Positions 9,469 to 19,067 of a stretch of DNA of 64,000 nucleotides are shown piece after piece (position 1 is the stretch's first letter; each line of letters starts with the position of its first letter). The position numbers and the translations under genes were made by a program. The DNA is from Haematobacter massiliensis (GTDB lineage: Bacteria > Pseudomonadota > Alphaproteobacteria > Rhodobacterales > Rhodobacteraceae): the NCBI RefSeq assembly GCF_000740795.1, contig NZ_JGYG01000003.1, forward strand, positions 372,001 through 436,000, written 5' to 3'. Under the pieces are notes generated by a model. The model was not told where the DNA came from. It saw only the letters and a list, made by a program, of their open reading frames with translations, and did no database searches.

Positions 9469-9888
9469 ATGACCGATTCCCTGCATATCGTGAAGCTTTG
9501 CGTCGGCGCAGAGGCGGTCGATGACCTGATCCGCTGGCAGAAGGAGCGGTATCCCGCCGGCAATCCGGTGCATGTCACGCGCATGTGGCCGAAGCGGGAG
9601 GCGGAGATCCTCTCGGGCGGTTCGCTCTATTGGGTGTTCAAGGGGCTGATCCTCGCCCGGCAGCGCCTGCTGGGGTTCGAGGAGCGCGATCACGGAGACG
9701 GTATCCGGCGCTGCGGCTTCGTGCTGGAGCGCGACGTGGTCCTGACCCATCCCATGCCCCGGCGCCCGTTTCAGGGCTGGCGCTACCTTGCCGCCACCGA
9801 CGCGCCACAGGACCTGCCCAAAGGGCGGGAGAGCGAGGATCTTCCCCCCGCGCTCGCCGCCATGCTGGATGAGATCGGCCTCCGCTAG
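9469..9888 (+). CDS. DUF1489 family protein
   Basis: A 139-residue protein of the DUF1489 family, which is widespread in alphaproteobacteria and has no established function. It keeps the family features near the start (LHIVKLCVGAE, DDLIRWQ) and middle (GGSLYWVFKGLILARQRLLGF). No signal peptide or membrane segment is seen, so a cytosolic location is likely. GGAGG precedes the ATG at 9469 by 5 nt; the adjacent ATG at 9466 is too close to it. The gene shares its promoter region with nrdJ in the opposite direction. Its TAG stop shares the CTAG at 9885-9888 with the hisG stop. Confidence 0.85.
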   Translation: MTDSLHIVKLCVGAEAVDDLIRWQKERYPAGNPVHVTRMWPKREAEILSGGSLYWVFKGLILARQRLLGFEERDHGDGIRRCGFVLERDVVLTHPMPRRPFQGWRYLAATDAPQDLPKGRESEDLPPALAAMLDEIGLR

Positions 9889-10577
9889 ACGCCGATCCGG
9901 GCAGACAGCTGGGCCAGAGCACTGCGCTCCGCCTCTGTCAAAGATGCGGTGCGGGACAGGAACAGCGTCGCTTCCGACCGGTGGACAAGACCATCCGACA
10001 GGATCTTGAGGTGGTTGGCACGCAATGTCTCACCGGTGGACGTGATATCCGCGATCGCCTCCGCCGTCAGGTTCTTCACCGTGCCCTCCGTCGCGCCCTG
10101 GCTATCCACGAGCTGGTAATCGGCGACGCCATTGTCGCGCAGGAACTCCCGCACCAGCCGGTGATATTTGGTCGCGATGCGAAGCCGGTGCCCGTGGCGC
10201 GCCCGAAAATCAGAGGCCACGGCGTCAAGATCATCCAGACAATCCACATCGACCCAGAGCGCCGGAACCGCGATCACCAGATCGGCGAAGCCGAAACCCA
10301 GCGGGGCCAGCACCTCTGCCCTCTGCTGCCAGTCCACGATCTTCTCGCGCACCAGATCGGATCCGGTAACGCCGAGATGGATGCGGCCTGCCTGAAGCTC
10401 CCTCGGGATTTCCCCGGCGGAGAGCAGGACCAGCTCCACGCCCTCAACCCCCGCGACATGCCCGGAATACTCCCTGTCGGATCCCGCGCGCATCAGCCTC
10501 ACGCCGCGCGAGCCGAACCATTCGAAGGTCTTTTCCATCAGGCGGCCCTTGGAGGGCACGCCGAGCTTCACCGCCAT
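9885..10577 (-). CDS. hisG: ATP phosphoribosyltransferase catalytic subunit, short form
   Basis: This 230-residue enzyme joins ATP and PRPP in the first step of histidine synthesis. It is the short form that lacks the C-terminal regulatory ACT-like domain and therefore needs HisZ. Visible motifs include GVPSKGRLME at the start, the GVTGSDLV loop, and the PRPP-binding segment DSQGATEGTVKNLTAEAIADITSTGETL. It overlaps the end of hisZ by 10 nt and is the third gene of hisS-hisZ-hisG. Confidence 0.96.
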   Translation of the reverse strand: MAVKLGVPSKGRLMEKTFEWFGSRGVRLMRAGSDREYSGHVAGVEGVELVLLSAGEIPRELQAGRIHLGVTGSDLVREKIVDWQQRAEVLAPLGFGFADLVIAVPALWVDVDCLDDLDAVASDFRARHGHRLRIATKYHRLVREFLRDNGVADYQLVDSQGATEGTVKNLTAEAIADITSTGETLRANHLKILSDGLVHRSEATLFLSRTASLTEAERSALAQLSARIGV

Positions 10578-11680
10578 TCGCCCGCCTCCTTCAGTTCCGC
10601 CAGCACACCCGGCCGGATGATGCCGCCGACTGCGGGGATCGACTGCCCAAGGCCCAGCCGGGATGTCATCGCGTCATAGCGCCCCCCGGTTGCCACCGGC
10701 GGAAGATCAGGCCGGCCCTCGGCGTAGAAGCCAAAGACGAAGCCATCGTAGTATTCCAGCGTGGTGCGCCCGAAGCTCGCCTCGAAATCCAGCCGGTCCA
10801 CGTCGATCCCGTGCGCGACGAGCGCATCCAGCCGGAGCGACATCCGCTCCACCGCCGGAAATAGCCCTGGCATATCCACGGAGAGATCTTCCAGACGGCT
10901 GAGCGCGGCGGGCGCGGTATCCCGCAGCCCGATCAGCTCATCCAGTATCTCTGCCTGCACGGCGGGGATCGGCGGGGTGTCGGCCTCCTCCACCAGATGG
11001 CGCACGCGCGCGGCGACCTCCTCATCGCTGCGAAGGCCGACAGCGGTGCCGGCCTCCCAAAGGAGCCGTTCCACAGGGGTTGCGGCCAGCCCGTGAAGCA
11101 TCCGCTTGCGGGCATCGGTGGGCTTCGTGCGACCGGAATACTGGTCAAGCAGGGCGCGGAACCGCCGGGGCCGCCAGATGTGATGATGCAGCCGCGCCTT
11201 GCGCGCCTCCGACGTCTCCAGCGCATTCACCGCCGCCAGCAGCAGGCCCATGTCACCCGTTGCGGCACGCAGGCCGAGCGGAGCCAGTATCTCTGCGAAC
11301 AGCGCAAACACTTCGGCATCCGCCGCGGGAATATCATCACGCGCGAAAAGCTCGTAGCCCACCTGGAAATACTCGCTGGCGCGTGCGCCGCGATGCTCCT
11401 GACGGCGAAATACCTCACCGAAATAGGTGTAGCGGGCCGGTTCTGCCCCCTGTGCCATATGCATCTGCACGACAGGCACAGTGAAGTCCGGGCGCAGCAT
11501 CTGCTCCCCCCGGAGCGGATCGGATGTCACATAGGCGCGGGCGCGGATATCCTCGCCATACAGGTCGAGCAGCGTTTCGGCGGGCTGCAGGATATCCGTC
11601 TCCACCGGCAGGGCGCCGGCCAGCAGGAATCGTGAGAAGATCGCCTCGCCCTCGCCCCGTGCGGCGGCCTTGCGCGGCAT
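10568..11680 (-). CDS. hisZ: ATP phosphoribosyltransferase regulatory subunit
   Basis: HisZ is a histidyl-tRNA-synthetase-like protein without aminoacylation activity that assembles with short HisG and gives it histidine feedback control. The 370-residue product has class II synthetase-like motif 2 (YTYFGEVFRRQ) and the C-terminal GRTTLEYYDGFVF and GGRYD segments. The ATG at 11680 overlaps the hisS stop by one base (TGATG), which marks translational coupling. It is longer in the open frame but upstream residues lie inside hisS. Confidence 0.93.
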   Translation of the reverse strand: MPRKAAARGEGEAIFSRFLLAGALPVETDILQPAETLLDLYGEDIRARAYVTSDPLRGEQMLRPDFTVPVVQMHMAQGAEPARYTYFGEVFRRQEHRGARASEYFQVGYELFARDDIPAADAEVFALFAEILAPLGLRAATGDMGLLLAAVNALETSEARKARLHHHIWRPRRFRALLDQYSGRTKPTDARKRMLHGLAATPVERLLWEAGTAVGLRSDEEVAARVRHLVEEADTPPIPAVQAEILDELIGLRDTAPAALSRLEDLSVDMPGLFPAVERMSLRLDALVAHGIDVDRLDFEASFGRTTLEYYDGFVFGFYAEGRPDLPPVATGGRYDAMTSRLGLGQSIPAVGGIIRPGVLAELKEAGEWR

Positions 11681-13182
11681 CAGTACCGCCCGAGGATGCT
11701 GCGCACCCCCTGCACCAGCTCGCTCCGCGGCAGTTCGATCTGCGCGGGCTGGGATTTCCACTCCTCAAGGCTCGCCTCGGCGGCGATCTTGGCGCCCAGA
11801 TACAGGTCCTTGAGCTGCACGACGCCCCGCGCGCGCTCATCCGACCCCTGAATCACCGCGACGGGCGAATTGCGTTTATCGGCGTATTTGAGCTGGTTGC
11901 CGAAGTTCTTCGGATTGCCCAGATAGACCTCCGCCCGGATCCCGGCACTCCGCAGCTCCGCAACCATCGCCTGGCAGTCCGCCAGCCGCTCGCGGTCCAT
12001 GACGGTGACGATGACCGGCCCGATGGTTTCACCGCCGAGCCGCCCCTTCGCCCGCAGCGCAGCCAACAGACGGTCCACCCCGATGGAAACGCCGGTCGCG
12101 GGCACCGTCTGGCCGGTGAAACGCTTCACCAGATCATCATAGCGCCCGCCGCCCGCGACCGAACCGAACTGACGCGGACGGCCCTTTTCATCAAGGATCT
12201 CGAAGGTCAGCTCCGCCTCGAACACCGGGCCGGTGTAGTAGCCAAGGCCGCGGACCACCGCCGGGTCGATCAGCACTCGGTCGGCTCCATAGCCCTGCGC
12301 ATCCAGAAGCTCCGCGATCTGTTCAAGCTCGCCCACGCCCTCCAGACCGATGGCCGAGGTGCCGACCAGCTCCCGCAGCCGGGCCACGGTTTCCGCGCCG
12401 CTGTCGCGCCGCGCGGCCATGAAGCCCATGACCACATCGGCCTGCTCCGTCCCCAGACCCGCGCCCTTGGTGAAATCACCGGATTCGTCGCGCCGCCCCT
12501 CGCCCAGCAGGGCGCGGACACCCGCCTCGCCCAGCCGGTCGATCTTGTCGATGGCCCGCAAGACGATGCCGCGCTCGGAGGCGAAGCGATCAGGGTCGGC
12601 GGGATCGAGCACGCCCGCAACCTCGATCACCCCGTTCAGCACCTTCCGGTCGTTCACGCGCACAACATAATCGCCGCGCGGAATGCCGAGGGTTTCCAGC
12701 GTGTCGGAGAGCATCGCGCAGATCTCCGCATCCGCGGCCACGCTGGCGGAACCCACCGTATCGGCATCGCACTGATAGAACTGGCGGAAGCGGCCCGGCC
12801 CGGGCTTTTCGTTCCGCCAGACCGGACCCATGGCGTAGCGGCGATAGGGAGAGGGCAGGTCGTTGCGGAACTGCGCAGCCACGCGGGCCAGCGGTGCCGT
12901 CATGTCATAGCGGAGCGCGAGCCAGTCGCCCTCGTCCTGCCAGGCAAAGACGCCATCGTTCGGCCGGTCCACATCGGGAAGAAACTTGCCGAGCGCCTCC
13001 ACCGTTTCCACCGCCGGGGTTTCCAGCGGATCGAAGCCGAAGAGATGATACACCTCGGCAATCCGGTCGAGCATGGTCTTGCGTTCGGTGACCTCTGCGC
13101 CGAAATAGTCCCGGAAGCCGCGGGGGTTCTCCGCCTTGGGCCGGCGGGTCCCCTTGGCCTGGCTGCCCTTGTCCTTCGCCAT
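11680..13182 (-). CDS. hisS: Histidyl-tRNA synthetase
   Basis: The 500-residue class IIa synthetase charges tRNA-His. Motif 1 ([16 protein letters not shown] region), motif 2 with [10 protein letters not shown], the histidine-binding loop [14 protein letters not shown] and the GGGRYDDL motif 3 region are all present, followed by the anticodon-binding domain. A lysine-rich N-terminal arm of about 20 residues precedes the catalytic core. The ATG at 13182 has GAGG upstream. It heads the hisS-hisZ-hisG operon and is divergent from slyX. Confidence 0.96.
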   Translation of the reverse strand: MAKDKGSQAKGTRRPKAENPRGFRDYFGAEVTERKTMLDRIAEVYHLFGFDPLETPAVETVEALGKFLPDVDRPNDGVFAWQDEGDWLALRYDMTAPLARVAAQFRNDLPSPYRRYAMGPVWRNEKPGPGRFRQFYQCDADTVGSASVAADAEICAMLSDTLETLGIPRGDYVVRVNDRKVLNGVIEVAGVLDPADPDRFASERGIVLRAIDKIDRLGEAGVRALLGEGRRDESGDFTKGAGLGTEQADVVMGFMAARRDSGAETVARLRELVGTSAIGLEGVGELEQIAELLDAQGYGADRVLIDPAVVRGLGYYTGPVFEAELTFEILDEKGRPRQFGSVAGGGRYDDLVKRFTGQTVPATGVSIGVDRLLAALRAKGRLGGETIGPVIVTVMDRERLADCQAMVAELRSAGIRAEVYLGNPKNFGNQLKYADKRNSPVAVIQGSDERARGVVQLKDLYLGAKIAAEASLEEWKSQPAQIELPRSELVQGVRSILGRY

Positions 13183-13272
13183 CGGTGTGCCTCGTGGTTG
13201 ACGGGCGTCGTCTAGCGGATGGACCCGTGCGGGGCAAGGCAATGCGGCTTTCCGGCCCGAAAGGACATGATT

Positions 13273-13479
13273 ATGGATGACCGCCTTACCCGAGCGGAGG
13301 AACAGATCGCCCACCTCACCCGTACGGTGGAAGATCTGTCGGACGTGATGAGTGCTCAGTCCCGTGATGTCACCCGCCTGACGCGGCTCGTATCCCTCCT
13401 GATGGAGCGGGAGGCGGAGCGCGAGATGCAGGCCGGGGGCACGATCCCGCTCGCAGACCAGAAGCCGCCGCATTACTGA
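13273..13479 (+). CDS. slyX: SlyX family coiled-coil protein
   Basis: A 68-residue protein with SlyX features: an acidic N-terminal heptad-rich helix ([22 protein letters not shown]), a second helix [16 protein letters not shown], and the terminal motif QKPPHY. The molecular role of SlyX is not established. AAGGA lies 7 nt before the ATG at 13273; the ATG at 13267 is too close to it. It is divergent from hisS. Confidence 0.85.
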   Translation: MDDRLTRAEEQIAHLTRTVEDLSDVMSAQSRDVTRLTRLVSLLMEREAEREMQAGGTIPLADQKPPHY

Positions 13480-13493
13480 AAGCCTTGCTTTCA
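13477..13493 (+). terminator. Small hairpin overlapping slyX stop
   Basis: Seven-base arms TGAAAGC and GCTTTCA with a CTT loop begin in the slyX stop codon. No T run follows, so it is only a possible terminator. Confidence 0.3.
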
Positions 13494-13602
13494 CCGGATG
13501 AAACCAGACCCCGGCCGCCGCCCCTTGCCAGGCAGCGGCTGCCAAGGTGTGCCCGTACAGGATCGGCCGCAGCATGTTGCGTCTGTCGGAGCGCCCGGGT
13601 CA

Positions 13603-13632
13603 GGCCCGCACCGCCTTCAGGCGGCGCAGGCC
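13603..13632. terminator. Hairpin between convergent slyX and quinone oxidoreductase
   Basis: Thirteen-base arms (13603-13615 and 13620-13632) pair with two G-U wobbles around a TTCA loop, 41 nt past the end of the minus-strand oxidoreductase. No T run is seen. The remaining 190 nt here hold no gene that I can support. Confidence 0.45.
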
Positions 13633-13672
13633 CGCGTCATACGACGTGCAGACCGGACGCCCGCTGGCCGCC

Positions 13673-14656
13673 TCACGCCACCTTCAGGACGATCTTGCCG
13701 ATATGGGCTGAGCTTTCCATCCGCTCATGCGCCTTCGATGCCTGTTCAAGCGGAAAGACCGAATCCATCACCGGCGCGACACGGCCCGCCGATAGTAACG
13801 GCCAGACCGACGCCTCAAGCCCCTGCGCGATTCGCGCTTTGTTGAGATCGGAAAGCGGCCGGAGCGTCGATCCGGTGACGGACAGCCGCCGCCGCATCGG
13901 CAGGCCTAAGTTCACCTCCGCCGTCGGACCGGAGAGGAACGCGATCTGCACCAGCCTGCCATCCTCCGCCAGGGCGCGCAGGTTGCGGGGGATATAGTCG
14001 CCCCCCACCATGTCGAGGATCAGATCCGCCCCGCCCTCGCCCTTGAGCACGGCGACGAAATCCTCCTCCCGGTAGTTGATCGCCCTCTCCGCACCCAGAG
14101 CACGGCAGGCGTCGCACTTTTCCTTGCTCCCCGCCGTGGCAAAGACCCGCGCGCCAAAGGCATGGGCAAGCTGGATGGCCGTCGTGCCGATGCCGGAGGA
14201 TCCGCCGTGGACAAGGAACCGCTCGCCTGCCTTCAGCTTTCCCCGGCCAAAGACATTGGTCCAGACGGTGAAGAATGTCTCGCAGAGCGCGGCGGCGGCG
14301 GCAGGATCAAGTCCCTCCGGCACGGGTAGCGCCTGACCCCAATGGGTCACGACGTAATCCGCGTAGCCGCCGCCGGGGGTCAACGCGACGACGGCATCAC
14401 CCGCCTTCCAGCGCTGCGCTCCCGGCCCGACGGCAACGACATGGCCCGATACCTCCAGCCCCGGCAGATCGGAGGCGGTGGGCGGCGGCGCGTAGTTCCC
14501 GGCACGTTGCAGGGCATCAGGACGGTTCACACCCGCATAATCCACGCGAATCAGGATCTCTCCATACCCCGGTTGCGGAATCGGACGCTCCACCAGGCGC
14601 AGAACTTCCGGCCCGCCGGGCCGAGATATCTCTACAGCACGCATGGAACGGCTCAT
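13673..14656 (-). CDS. NAD(P)H quinone oxidoreductase, zinc-independent MDR family
   Basis: The 327-residue protein belongs to the zeta-crystallin/QOR-like branch of medium-chain dehydrogenases: GLEVSGHVVAVGPGAQRWKAGD, then the nucleotide-binding HGGSSGIGTTAIQLAHAFGARV. Catalytic zinc cysteines are absent. It resembles the PIG3-like NAD(P)H quinone oxidoreductases. GGAGG is 8 nt before the ATG at 14656, and the start overlaps the COQ9-family gene stop by 4 nt, so the two are coupled. A link to quinone chemistry is therefore plausible but unproven. Confidence 0.85.
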   Translation of the reverse strand: MSRSMRAVEISRPGGPEVLRLVERPIPQPGYGEILIRVDYAGVNRPDALQRAGNYAPPPTASDLPGLEVSGHVVAVGPGAQRWKAGDAVVALTPGGGYADYVVTHWGQALPVPEGLDPAAAAALCETFFTVWTNVFGRGKLKAGERFLVHGGSSGIGTTAIQLAHAFGARVFATAGSKEKCDACRALGAERAINYREEDFVAVLKGEGGADLILDMVGGDYIPRNLRALAEDGRLVQIAFLSGPTAEVNLGLPMRRRLSVTGSTLRPLSDLNKARIAQGLEASVWPLLSAGRVAPVMDSVFPLEQASKAHERMESSAHIGKIVLKVA

Positions 14657-15396
14657 TGTGCCGTCCTCCCAAGCGGGCCGGGCGCCGTTCGGGATCGACG
14701 CCCGGGCAGTCCGTCCCTCCGGCACCGGTCGGGAGAAGGCACCTGCCGTGCGAGCCAGTCGGGGCCGCTCATCAGCAGATTGAAGCCGGGCGTCTTGCGC
14801 AGGAAAGCCTTGGTTTTCTCGATCCGCATGACCCCGTCGATCCGGCGCTCCAGAAATGCCGCCGTGGCGCTGCTGTCGGGTGTTTCGTCGCCGAGCCAGT
14901 AAAGCACTGTCGCGCCGAAGACCCCGGAAAGGCTGGCGCGTTTCGTGTACCAGTTCAGATCGTCCGCCGTGTCGCCGAGCGCTGTCCAGATCGCATCCGC
15001 CGTCTCCCAGACCAGCCGGGATCCCTCTGCCGCGTGCTGGGGCAGCGAAAAGAGCGTCATGCCGCGGCGCACGGCCTCCCGGTCGCCTGCGCGTTCGAGG
15101 CGCAGCATGACGGCCTTTGCAACGCGCTCGCGGAAGCGCAGGGCAGAAAGGTCGCTTGTCGCCAGCGCCTCTGCCATGCGTCTGTCGCCAAGGACGTGGA
15201 AAGCGTGGGCAAGGTCGATTGCACCGCGCGGCGCGGCCATACGCGCGAGCGTCGGATCGACTCCCGAATCATCCACGGCCGCCTTGTAGGTGACGGCGGT
15301 CCAGCCATCGAAGACGACATGCGGCAGCGCCGCGTCCAGAAGGCGTTCACGGATCTCTTCCATAGAGTGAGCTGAACCGGAAGAAGTCTCGGTCAT
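14653..15396 (-). CDS. COQ9 family protein (ubiquinone biosynthesis accessory)
   Basis: The 247-residue product has the TetR-like helical fold of COQ9: an N-terminal segment ([22 protein letters not shown]), then the lipid-binding region with [39 protein letters not shown], which holds the conserved family motif. COQ9 binds lipid and presents quinone intermediates to hydroxylases such as COQ7. The ATG at 15396 follows AAGGGG. The open frame extends 51 residues further upstream without support. It is divergent from rpsU and coupled to a quinone oxidoreductase gene. Confidence 0.88.
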   Translation of the reverse strand: MTETSSGSAHSMEEIRERLLDAALPHVVFDGWTAVTYKAAVDDSGVDPTLARMAAPRGAIDLAHAFHVLGDRRMAEALATSDLSALRFRERVAKAVMLRLERAGDREAVRRGMTLFSLPQHAAEGSRLVWETADAIWTALGDTADDLNWYTKRASLSGVFGATVLYWLGDETPDSSATAAFLERRIDGVMRIEKTKAFLRKTPGFNLLMSGPDWLARQVPSPDRCRRDGLPGRRSRTAPGPLGRTAQ

Positions 15397-15508
15397 GGCA
15401 ATTCCCCTTTTCCTTGCGAGGCGCGGTAGACAACCCCTCTGCCCCCTGATATGGAGCGGCGTCCTGCACCTGACAGAAACCCTAGACCAGAAAGGTGGTG
15501 ACAACCAC

Positions 15509-15715
15509 ATGCAGGTAAGCGTTCGCGATAACAACGTCGAACAGGCCATGCGCGCTCTGAAGAAGAAACTTCAGCGCGAGGGCGTGTTCCGTGAGATGAA
15601 GCTCAAGCAGCACTTCGAGAAGCCTTCCGTCAAGAAGGCCCGCGAGCAAGCCGAGGCCGTTCGCCGGTCGCGTAAACTGGCTCGCAAGAAGGCGCAGCGC
15701 GAGGGTCTCCTCTGA
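15509..15715 (+). CDS. rpsU: 30S ribosomal protein S21
   Basis: A 68-residue basic protein of the small ribosomal subunit that helps initiation on the mRNA. The sequence [29 protein letters not shown] is characteristic, and the C-terminal half is rich in Lys and Arg. The start at 15509 gives the usual length; the open frame runs 38 residues upstream into an untranslated leader of about 110 nt that separates it from the divergent COQ9 start. A strong terminator follows. Confidence 0.97.
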   Translation: MQVSVRDNNVEQAMRALKKKLQREGVFREMKLKQHFEKPSVKKAREQAEAVRRSRKLARKKAQREGLL

Positions 15716-15750
15716 GCCTCTGACGCGACGGGTAACCTCATGGTTGCCGA

Positions 15751-15781
15751 ACCCCCGCTGCTTCTTGCGCGGGGGTTTTCT
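15751..15781 (+). terminator. Rho-independent terminator of rpsU
   Basis: Arms ACCCCCGC (15751-15758) and GCGGGGGT (15769-15776) enclose a 10-nt loop and run directly into TTTTCTTTT, 35 nt after the rpsU stop. Confidence 0.88.
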
Positions 15782-16086
15782 TTTGCGCAGGCAACGCCAT
15801 TGCCAGAGCAGGAACGCCTCTGCGACGGGAGCCTTTCCCTGAGCGGGGATGGCGCGGGTCATCCCCATATGCCGGGCCCGTATGAAGGCGTATGCCGGGC
15901 AGTGACCCAGGGGGCCAATCGGCCCTGCTACCTTCCGTTGGCCAGGACAGGGAGCTCCCATGAATGCCGATCGCGTGCCGCAGTTCGAAACAGGATTACC
16001 AATTATCTCGATCGGTATCGAACCGGGTGATCGCCCGGTGATCGTCGGGGCGCGAGTTGCCCACGCCGGCGATCGGCCGGAGGTGC
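15782..16086. other. Intergenic stretch between rpsU terminator and lrp
   Basis: About 300 nt with no recognised gene. One plus-strand frame from ATG 15960, with AGGGAG 5 nt before it, stays open into the antisense of lrp (to 16334); its first 45 codons read like protein but match nothing I know. A short GC-rich dyad CCGGG-TGATCG-CCCGG is found near 16024-16039. Confidence 0.4.
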
Positions 16087-16545
16087 CTATACGGGAATCG
16101 CCGTGGTGCGAAAGACGGTGCGCAGCGCAAAGGAGGAATGCATCTGTGAGACTCCCGGCAGCTTCGCCAGATATTGCCTGTGTATCCGGGCAAAGTCCTC
16201 CGTATCGGAGGCCACGACCTTCAGCAGATAGTCCGCGGACCCCGCCATCAGGTGACATTCGAGAATATCGGGGACGCGCGCAACCTCGCGTTCAAAGGCT
16301 TCCAGCACCTCATCCGCCTGACCGGAGAGGGTGATCTCGACAAAGACCGTCGTGGGCACCCCCATGCGGCGCTCGTCCAGCAATGCGACATAGTCCCGGA
16401 TATAGCCTTCCTGCTCCAGCCGCTGCACACGACGGTGACAGGCGGAAGCAGATAGGTTCACACGCTCCGACAGATCGGAGTTTGAGATCCTCCCCTCCTT
16501 CTGCAGGACGATGAGAATTCGACGGTCCGTCGCATCAAGTTCCAT
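16087..16545 (-). CDS. Lrp/AsnC family transcriptional regulator
   Basis: The 152-residue protein has an N-terminal winged helix-turn-helix ([44 protein letters not shown]) followed by a RAM/ACT-like domain ([19 protein letters not shown], then [15 protein letters not shown]). Such proteins form octamers and sense amino acids. The start at ATG 16545 gives the normal family length. The target cannot be told: it is followed by no obvious transporter, and mscL lies upstream on the same strand, 82 nt away. Confidence 0.93.
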   Translation of the reverse strand: MELDATDRRILIVLQKEGRISNSDLSERVNLSASACHRRVQRLEQEGYIRDYVALLDERRMGVPTTVFVEITLSGQADEVLEAFEREVARVPDILECHLMAGSADYLLKVVASDTEDFARIHRQYLAKLPGVSQMHSSFALRTVFRTTAIPV

Positions 16546-16627
16546 TCAGCGCAAACTTCTTCGAAAAGGAGCGGAAAATCCGGTAGAGCCTACCAATATT
16601 TCCGCCCCCGACGAAGAGGTTATTGCA

Positions 16628-17032
16628 TCAGACGGCAGGGCGATTTTTCAGTTCGTCGCGGATTTCGGTGAGAAGCTTGATCTCCGGCGGATCTTCGGCC
16701 TTCTCTTCCTTGTCCTTGCCATCCAGATGCGCGAATCTGCGTGCCGTGTTCACACCCTTGACGATCAGGAACACGACCCAGGCGATGATGAGGAAGTTGA
16801 TCACCGCCATGATGAACTTGCCGTAAGCGAATTGCGCGGCATTCGGTCCCTCGCCCAGGGCGATCGACAGTCCCGAGAAGTCCAGTCCACCGGTGAAGAG
16901 GGAGATGATGGGGTTGATGAGATCCGCAACCACGGAATTGACGATAGATGTGAATGCGGCACCGATGATGATACCAACAGCAAGGTCGAGCACGTTGCCG
17001 CGCGCGATGAAGTCCCGGAATTCCTTCAGCAT
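16628..17032 (-). CDS. mscL: Large-conductance mechanosensitive channel
   Basis: A 134-residue inner-membrane homopentameric channel that opens under membrane tension to release solutes during osmotic downshock. It has the N-terminal amphipathic helix [23 protein letters not shown] leading into the pore-lining helix, and a second membrane helix [23 protein letters not shown], with a charged C-terminal bundle. The ATG at 17032 has GGAG 6 nt upstream; the frame continues to a TTG at 17044 with no support. It lies next to trehalose synthesis genes, another osmotic function, though not in the same operon. Confidence 0.96.
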   Translation of the reverse strand: MLKEFRDFIARGNVLDLAVGIIIGAAFTSIVNSVVADLINPIISLFTGGLDFSGLSIALGEGPNAAQFAYGKFIMAVINFLIIAWVVFLIVKGVNTARRFAHLDGKDKEEKAEDPPEIKLLTEIRDELKNRPAV

Positions 17033-17100
17033 TCTCTGCTCCAATCGGATGGTCGGCGGAAAGGGGGCCGCCGGTGCCTGCGAAAGAAGTTGAACCCCTC

Positions 17101-17132
17101 GTGTTGTTTGTCAACACTCGCATCAAGAACCA
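17101..17132 (+). promoter_or_regulatory. Putative htpX promoter with overlapping dyad
   Basis: A dyad GTGTTG-TTTGT-CAACAC (17101-17117) overlaps a -35-like TTGTCA (17108-17113), with an ACATAT -10-like element about 18 nt downstream. The arrangement suggests an operator over a promoter; no regulator is identified. Confidence 0.35.
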
Positions 17133-17167
17133 CATATCTCTCTCACAATCCGTTGCGGGGACGACAG

Positions 17168-18169
17168 ATGACAGGATATGCCAAGACAGCGCTTCTGATG
17201 GCCGCCATGACGGCGGTTTTCATGGGCGTCGGATATCTGCTGGGCGGACAAGGCGGCATGATCTTCGCGCTGATCTTCGCGGCGCTGACAAACGTCTTCA
17301 CCTGGTGGAATTCAGACAAGATGGTGCTGAAGGCCTATTCGGCCCAGCCCGTGGATCCGAGCGCCGCGCCTGAATTCTATCATATGGTGGAAGGGCTTGT
17401 CGCGCGAGCCGGTCTGCCCATGCCGAAGCTCTACATCCTGCCCAACGACCAGCCGAATGCCTTTGCCACGGGCCGCAACCCGGAGAATGCCGCGGTCGCC
17501 GTCACCACCGGCCTCCTGCGGGCGCTGACGATGGAAGAGGTGGCGGGCGTCGTCGCGCATGAGCTGGCCCATGTGAAACACCGCGACACGCTCATCATGA
17601 CGGTGACGGCAACCTTTGCCGGGGCGATTTCCATGCTGGGCAACTTTGCGCTGTTCATGCCGCGTGATCGCAACAGCTCCGCGGGCCCACTCGGCGGCCT
17701 GATCGCCATGATCGTGGCCCCTATGGCGGCGGCCGTGGTGCAGATGGCAATCAGCCGGACGCGGGAGTATGAAGCGGACCGAACAGGCGCGGAGATCTGT
17801 GGCCAGCCGCTCTGGCTCGCCTCTGCCCTTCAGAAGATCGAGGGCTATGCCAGCCGGATCGACAACGTCCCGGCGGAGCGCAATCCGGCCACGGCGCCAC
17901 TGTTCATCATCAATCCCCTGCATGCCTTTCAGCGCGACAAGTTGTTTTCCACCCACCCCTCCACCGCGAACCGGGTTGCCGCCCTCAGGGAGATGGCATC
18001 ACGTATGGGAAATGCGCCAGCGCCAAGACCTGCGCCGCCGCAGGCGAGACCTGCATCCGATGCTGGCCCCTATGCTGGAACCGATACTGGCCCCGATACT
18101 GGACTGAGCAGCAGCCGCATCCCGCGGTCTGGCGCGAAACGGCCACCCGGAGGAAACTGGCCGAGCTGA
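17168..18169 (+). CDS. htpX: Protease HtpX homolog (zinc metalloprotease)
   Basis: The 333-residue M48 membrane protease degrades misfolded inner-membrane proteins. Two N-terminal membrane helices (residues about 7-50) are followed by the zinc motif HELAH with a following HRD, and a further pair of hydrophobic helices. The third ligand is in the SRTREYEAD motif. The last 50 or so residues are Pro/Ala-rich ([15 protein letters not shown]) and add an extra tail to the core. The ATG at 17168 is chosen because earlier frame residues lie antisense to mscL. Confidence 0.94.
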   Translation: MTGYAKTALLMAAMTAVFMGVGYLLGGQGGMIFALIFAALTNVFTWWNSDKMVLKAYSAQPVDPSAAPEFYHMVEGLVARAGLPMPKLYILPNDQPNAFATGRNPENAAVAVTTGLLRALTMEEVAGVVAHELAHVKHRDTLIMTVTATFAGAISMLGNFALFMPRDRNSSAGPLGGLIAMIVAPMAAAVVQMAISRTREYEADRTGAEICGQPLWLASALQKIEGYASRIDNVPAERNPATAPLFIINPLHAFQRDKLFSTHPSTANRVAALREMASRMGNAPAPRPAPPQARPASDAGPYAGTDTGPDTGLSSSRIPRSGAKRPPGGNWPS

Positions 18170-18269
18170 CTTGAGCGACACCCGCCACGCAATGCATGAA
18201 ATGCCTGCTGCGGGTGCAAAATAACTGCTTCGCGGTTGCCGAAACGGGGGGTCGCCCTAGTTTCCCCTT

Positions 18270-19067
18270 ATGCAGATCAGTCAGACGCCACCCCCGGTCA
18301 CGGACCGGGACTCCCTCTCTGACCCGGTTGCCGCTGCGGAAGCCACGTTGAGGTCGCTTCCCGCCGTTTCAGACCGCTGGGCCATGTTCCTGGACATTGA
18401 CGGGACGTTGGTTGATCTTGCCGACAGCCCTGACAGTATCGTGGTGGAGGAGGAACTCCCCGCCCGCCTCACCCGCCTTTCCAGCCTGCTGGGCGGAGCG
18501 CTCGCGCTGGTCACCGGGCGAGCGCTGCTGCGGGCAGAGGCCATGTTCGCGCCGGCCAGTCTGCCGATCGCCGGCCTGCACGGGGCAGAATTACGGGGCG
18601 CGGATCAGCCGCCGCCGCCACACGCCTATATTGCCGCCAAGGCCGAGGCCGCCCGCTTTGCCGAAAGCCACTCCGGCGTGTTGTTTGAGGACAAGGGCCT
18701 CGCCTTTGCGCTGCACTATCGGGCGCTCCCCGAGGCGGAAGCTGAAGTCCGACGCGAGATGGCGGCGGCGCTGGCGACTGCGGGCGATGCCTTTCAGCTC
18801 CAGTCCGGCAAGATGGTTGTCGAGTTGCGCCCCGCCTCCGGCGACAAGGGTACTGCGGTCGCCGCGTTCCTCGCGCAGCCCGCATTCCAGGGCCGGCTGC
18901 CGATCGCCATCGGAGACGACCTAACGGATGAGGCGATGTTCCGCTTGGTGGCGGAGAGGGGCGGACGCGGTATCCGTATAGGACAGACATTGGAGGCCAG
19001 CGCGGCGACGGAGCGGCTCCCCTCGCCCGCGGCACTTCGCGCCCTGCTGGCGGAGATCGCCCCATGA
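18270..19067 (+). CDS. otsB: Trehalose-6-phosphate phosphatase
   Basis: A 265-residue HAD-superfamily hydrolase that converts trehalose-6-phosphate to trehalose, an osmolyte and stress protectant. The catalytic motif I DIDGTLVDL is at about residues 42-50, motif II is in ALVTGR, and the C-terminal motif IGDDLTDEAMF supplies the metal-binding acids. It precedes otsA and overlaps it by 4 nt (ATGA), so phosphatase and synthase are coupled with phosphatase first. Confidence 0.96.
   Translation: MQISQTPPPVTDRDSLSDPVAAAEATLRSLPAVSDRWAMFLDIDGTLVDLADSPDSIVVEEELPARLTRLSSLLGGALALVTGRALLRAEAMFAPASLPIAGLHGAELRGADQPPPPHAYIAAKAEAARFAESHSGVLFEDKGLAFALHYRALPEAEAEVRREMAAALATAGDAFQLQSGKMVVELRPASGDKGTAVAAFLAQPAFQGRLPIAIGDDLTDEAMFRLVAERGGRGIRIGQTLEASAATERLPSPAALRALLAEIAP

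Noticed and set aside
18238-18265. Possible general-stress (EcfG-type) promoter before otsB from GAAAC...GTTTC
   Set aside because: The spacing between the two elements is 14 nt, not the usual 16-18, and the -35 lacks the GGAAC sequence.
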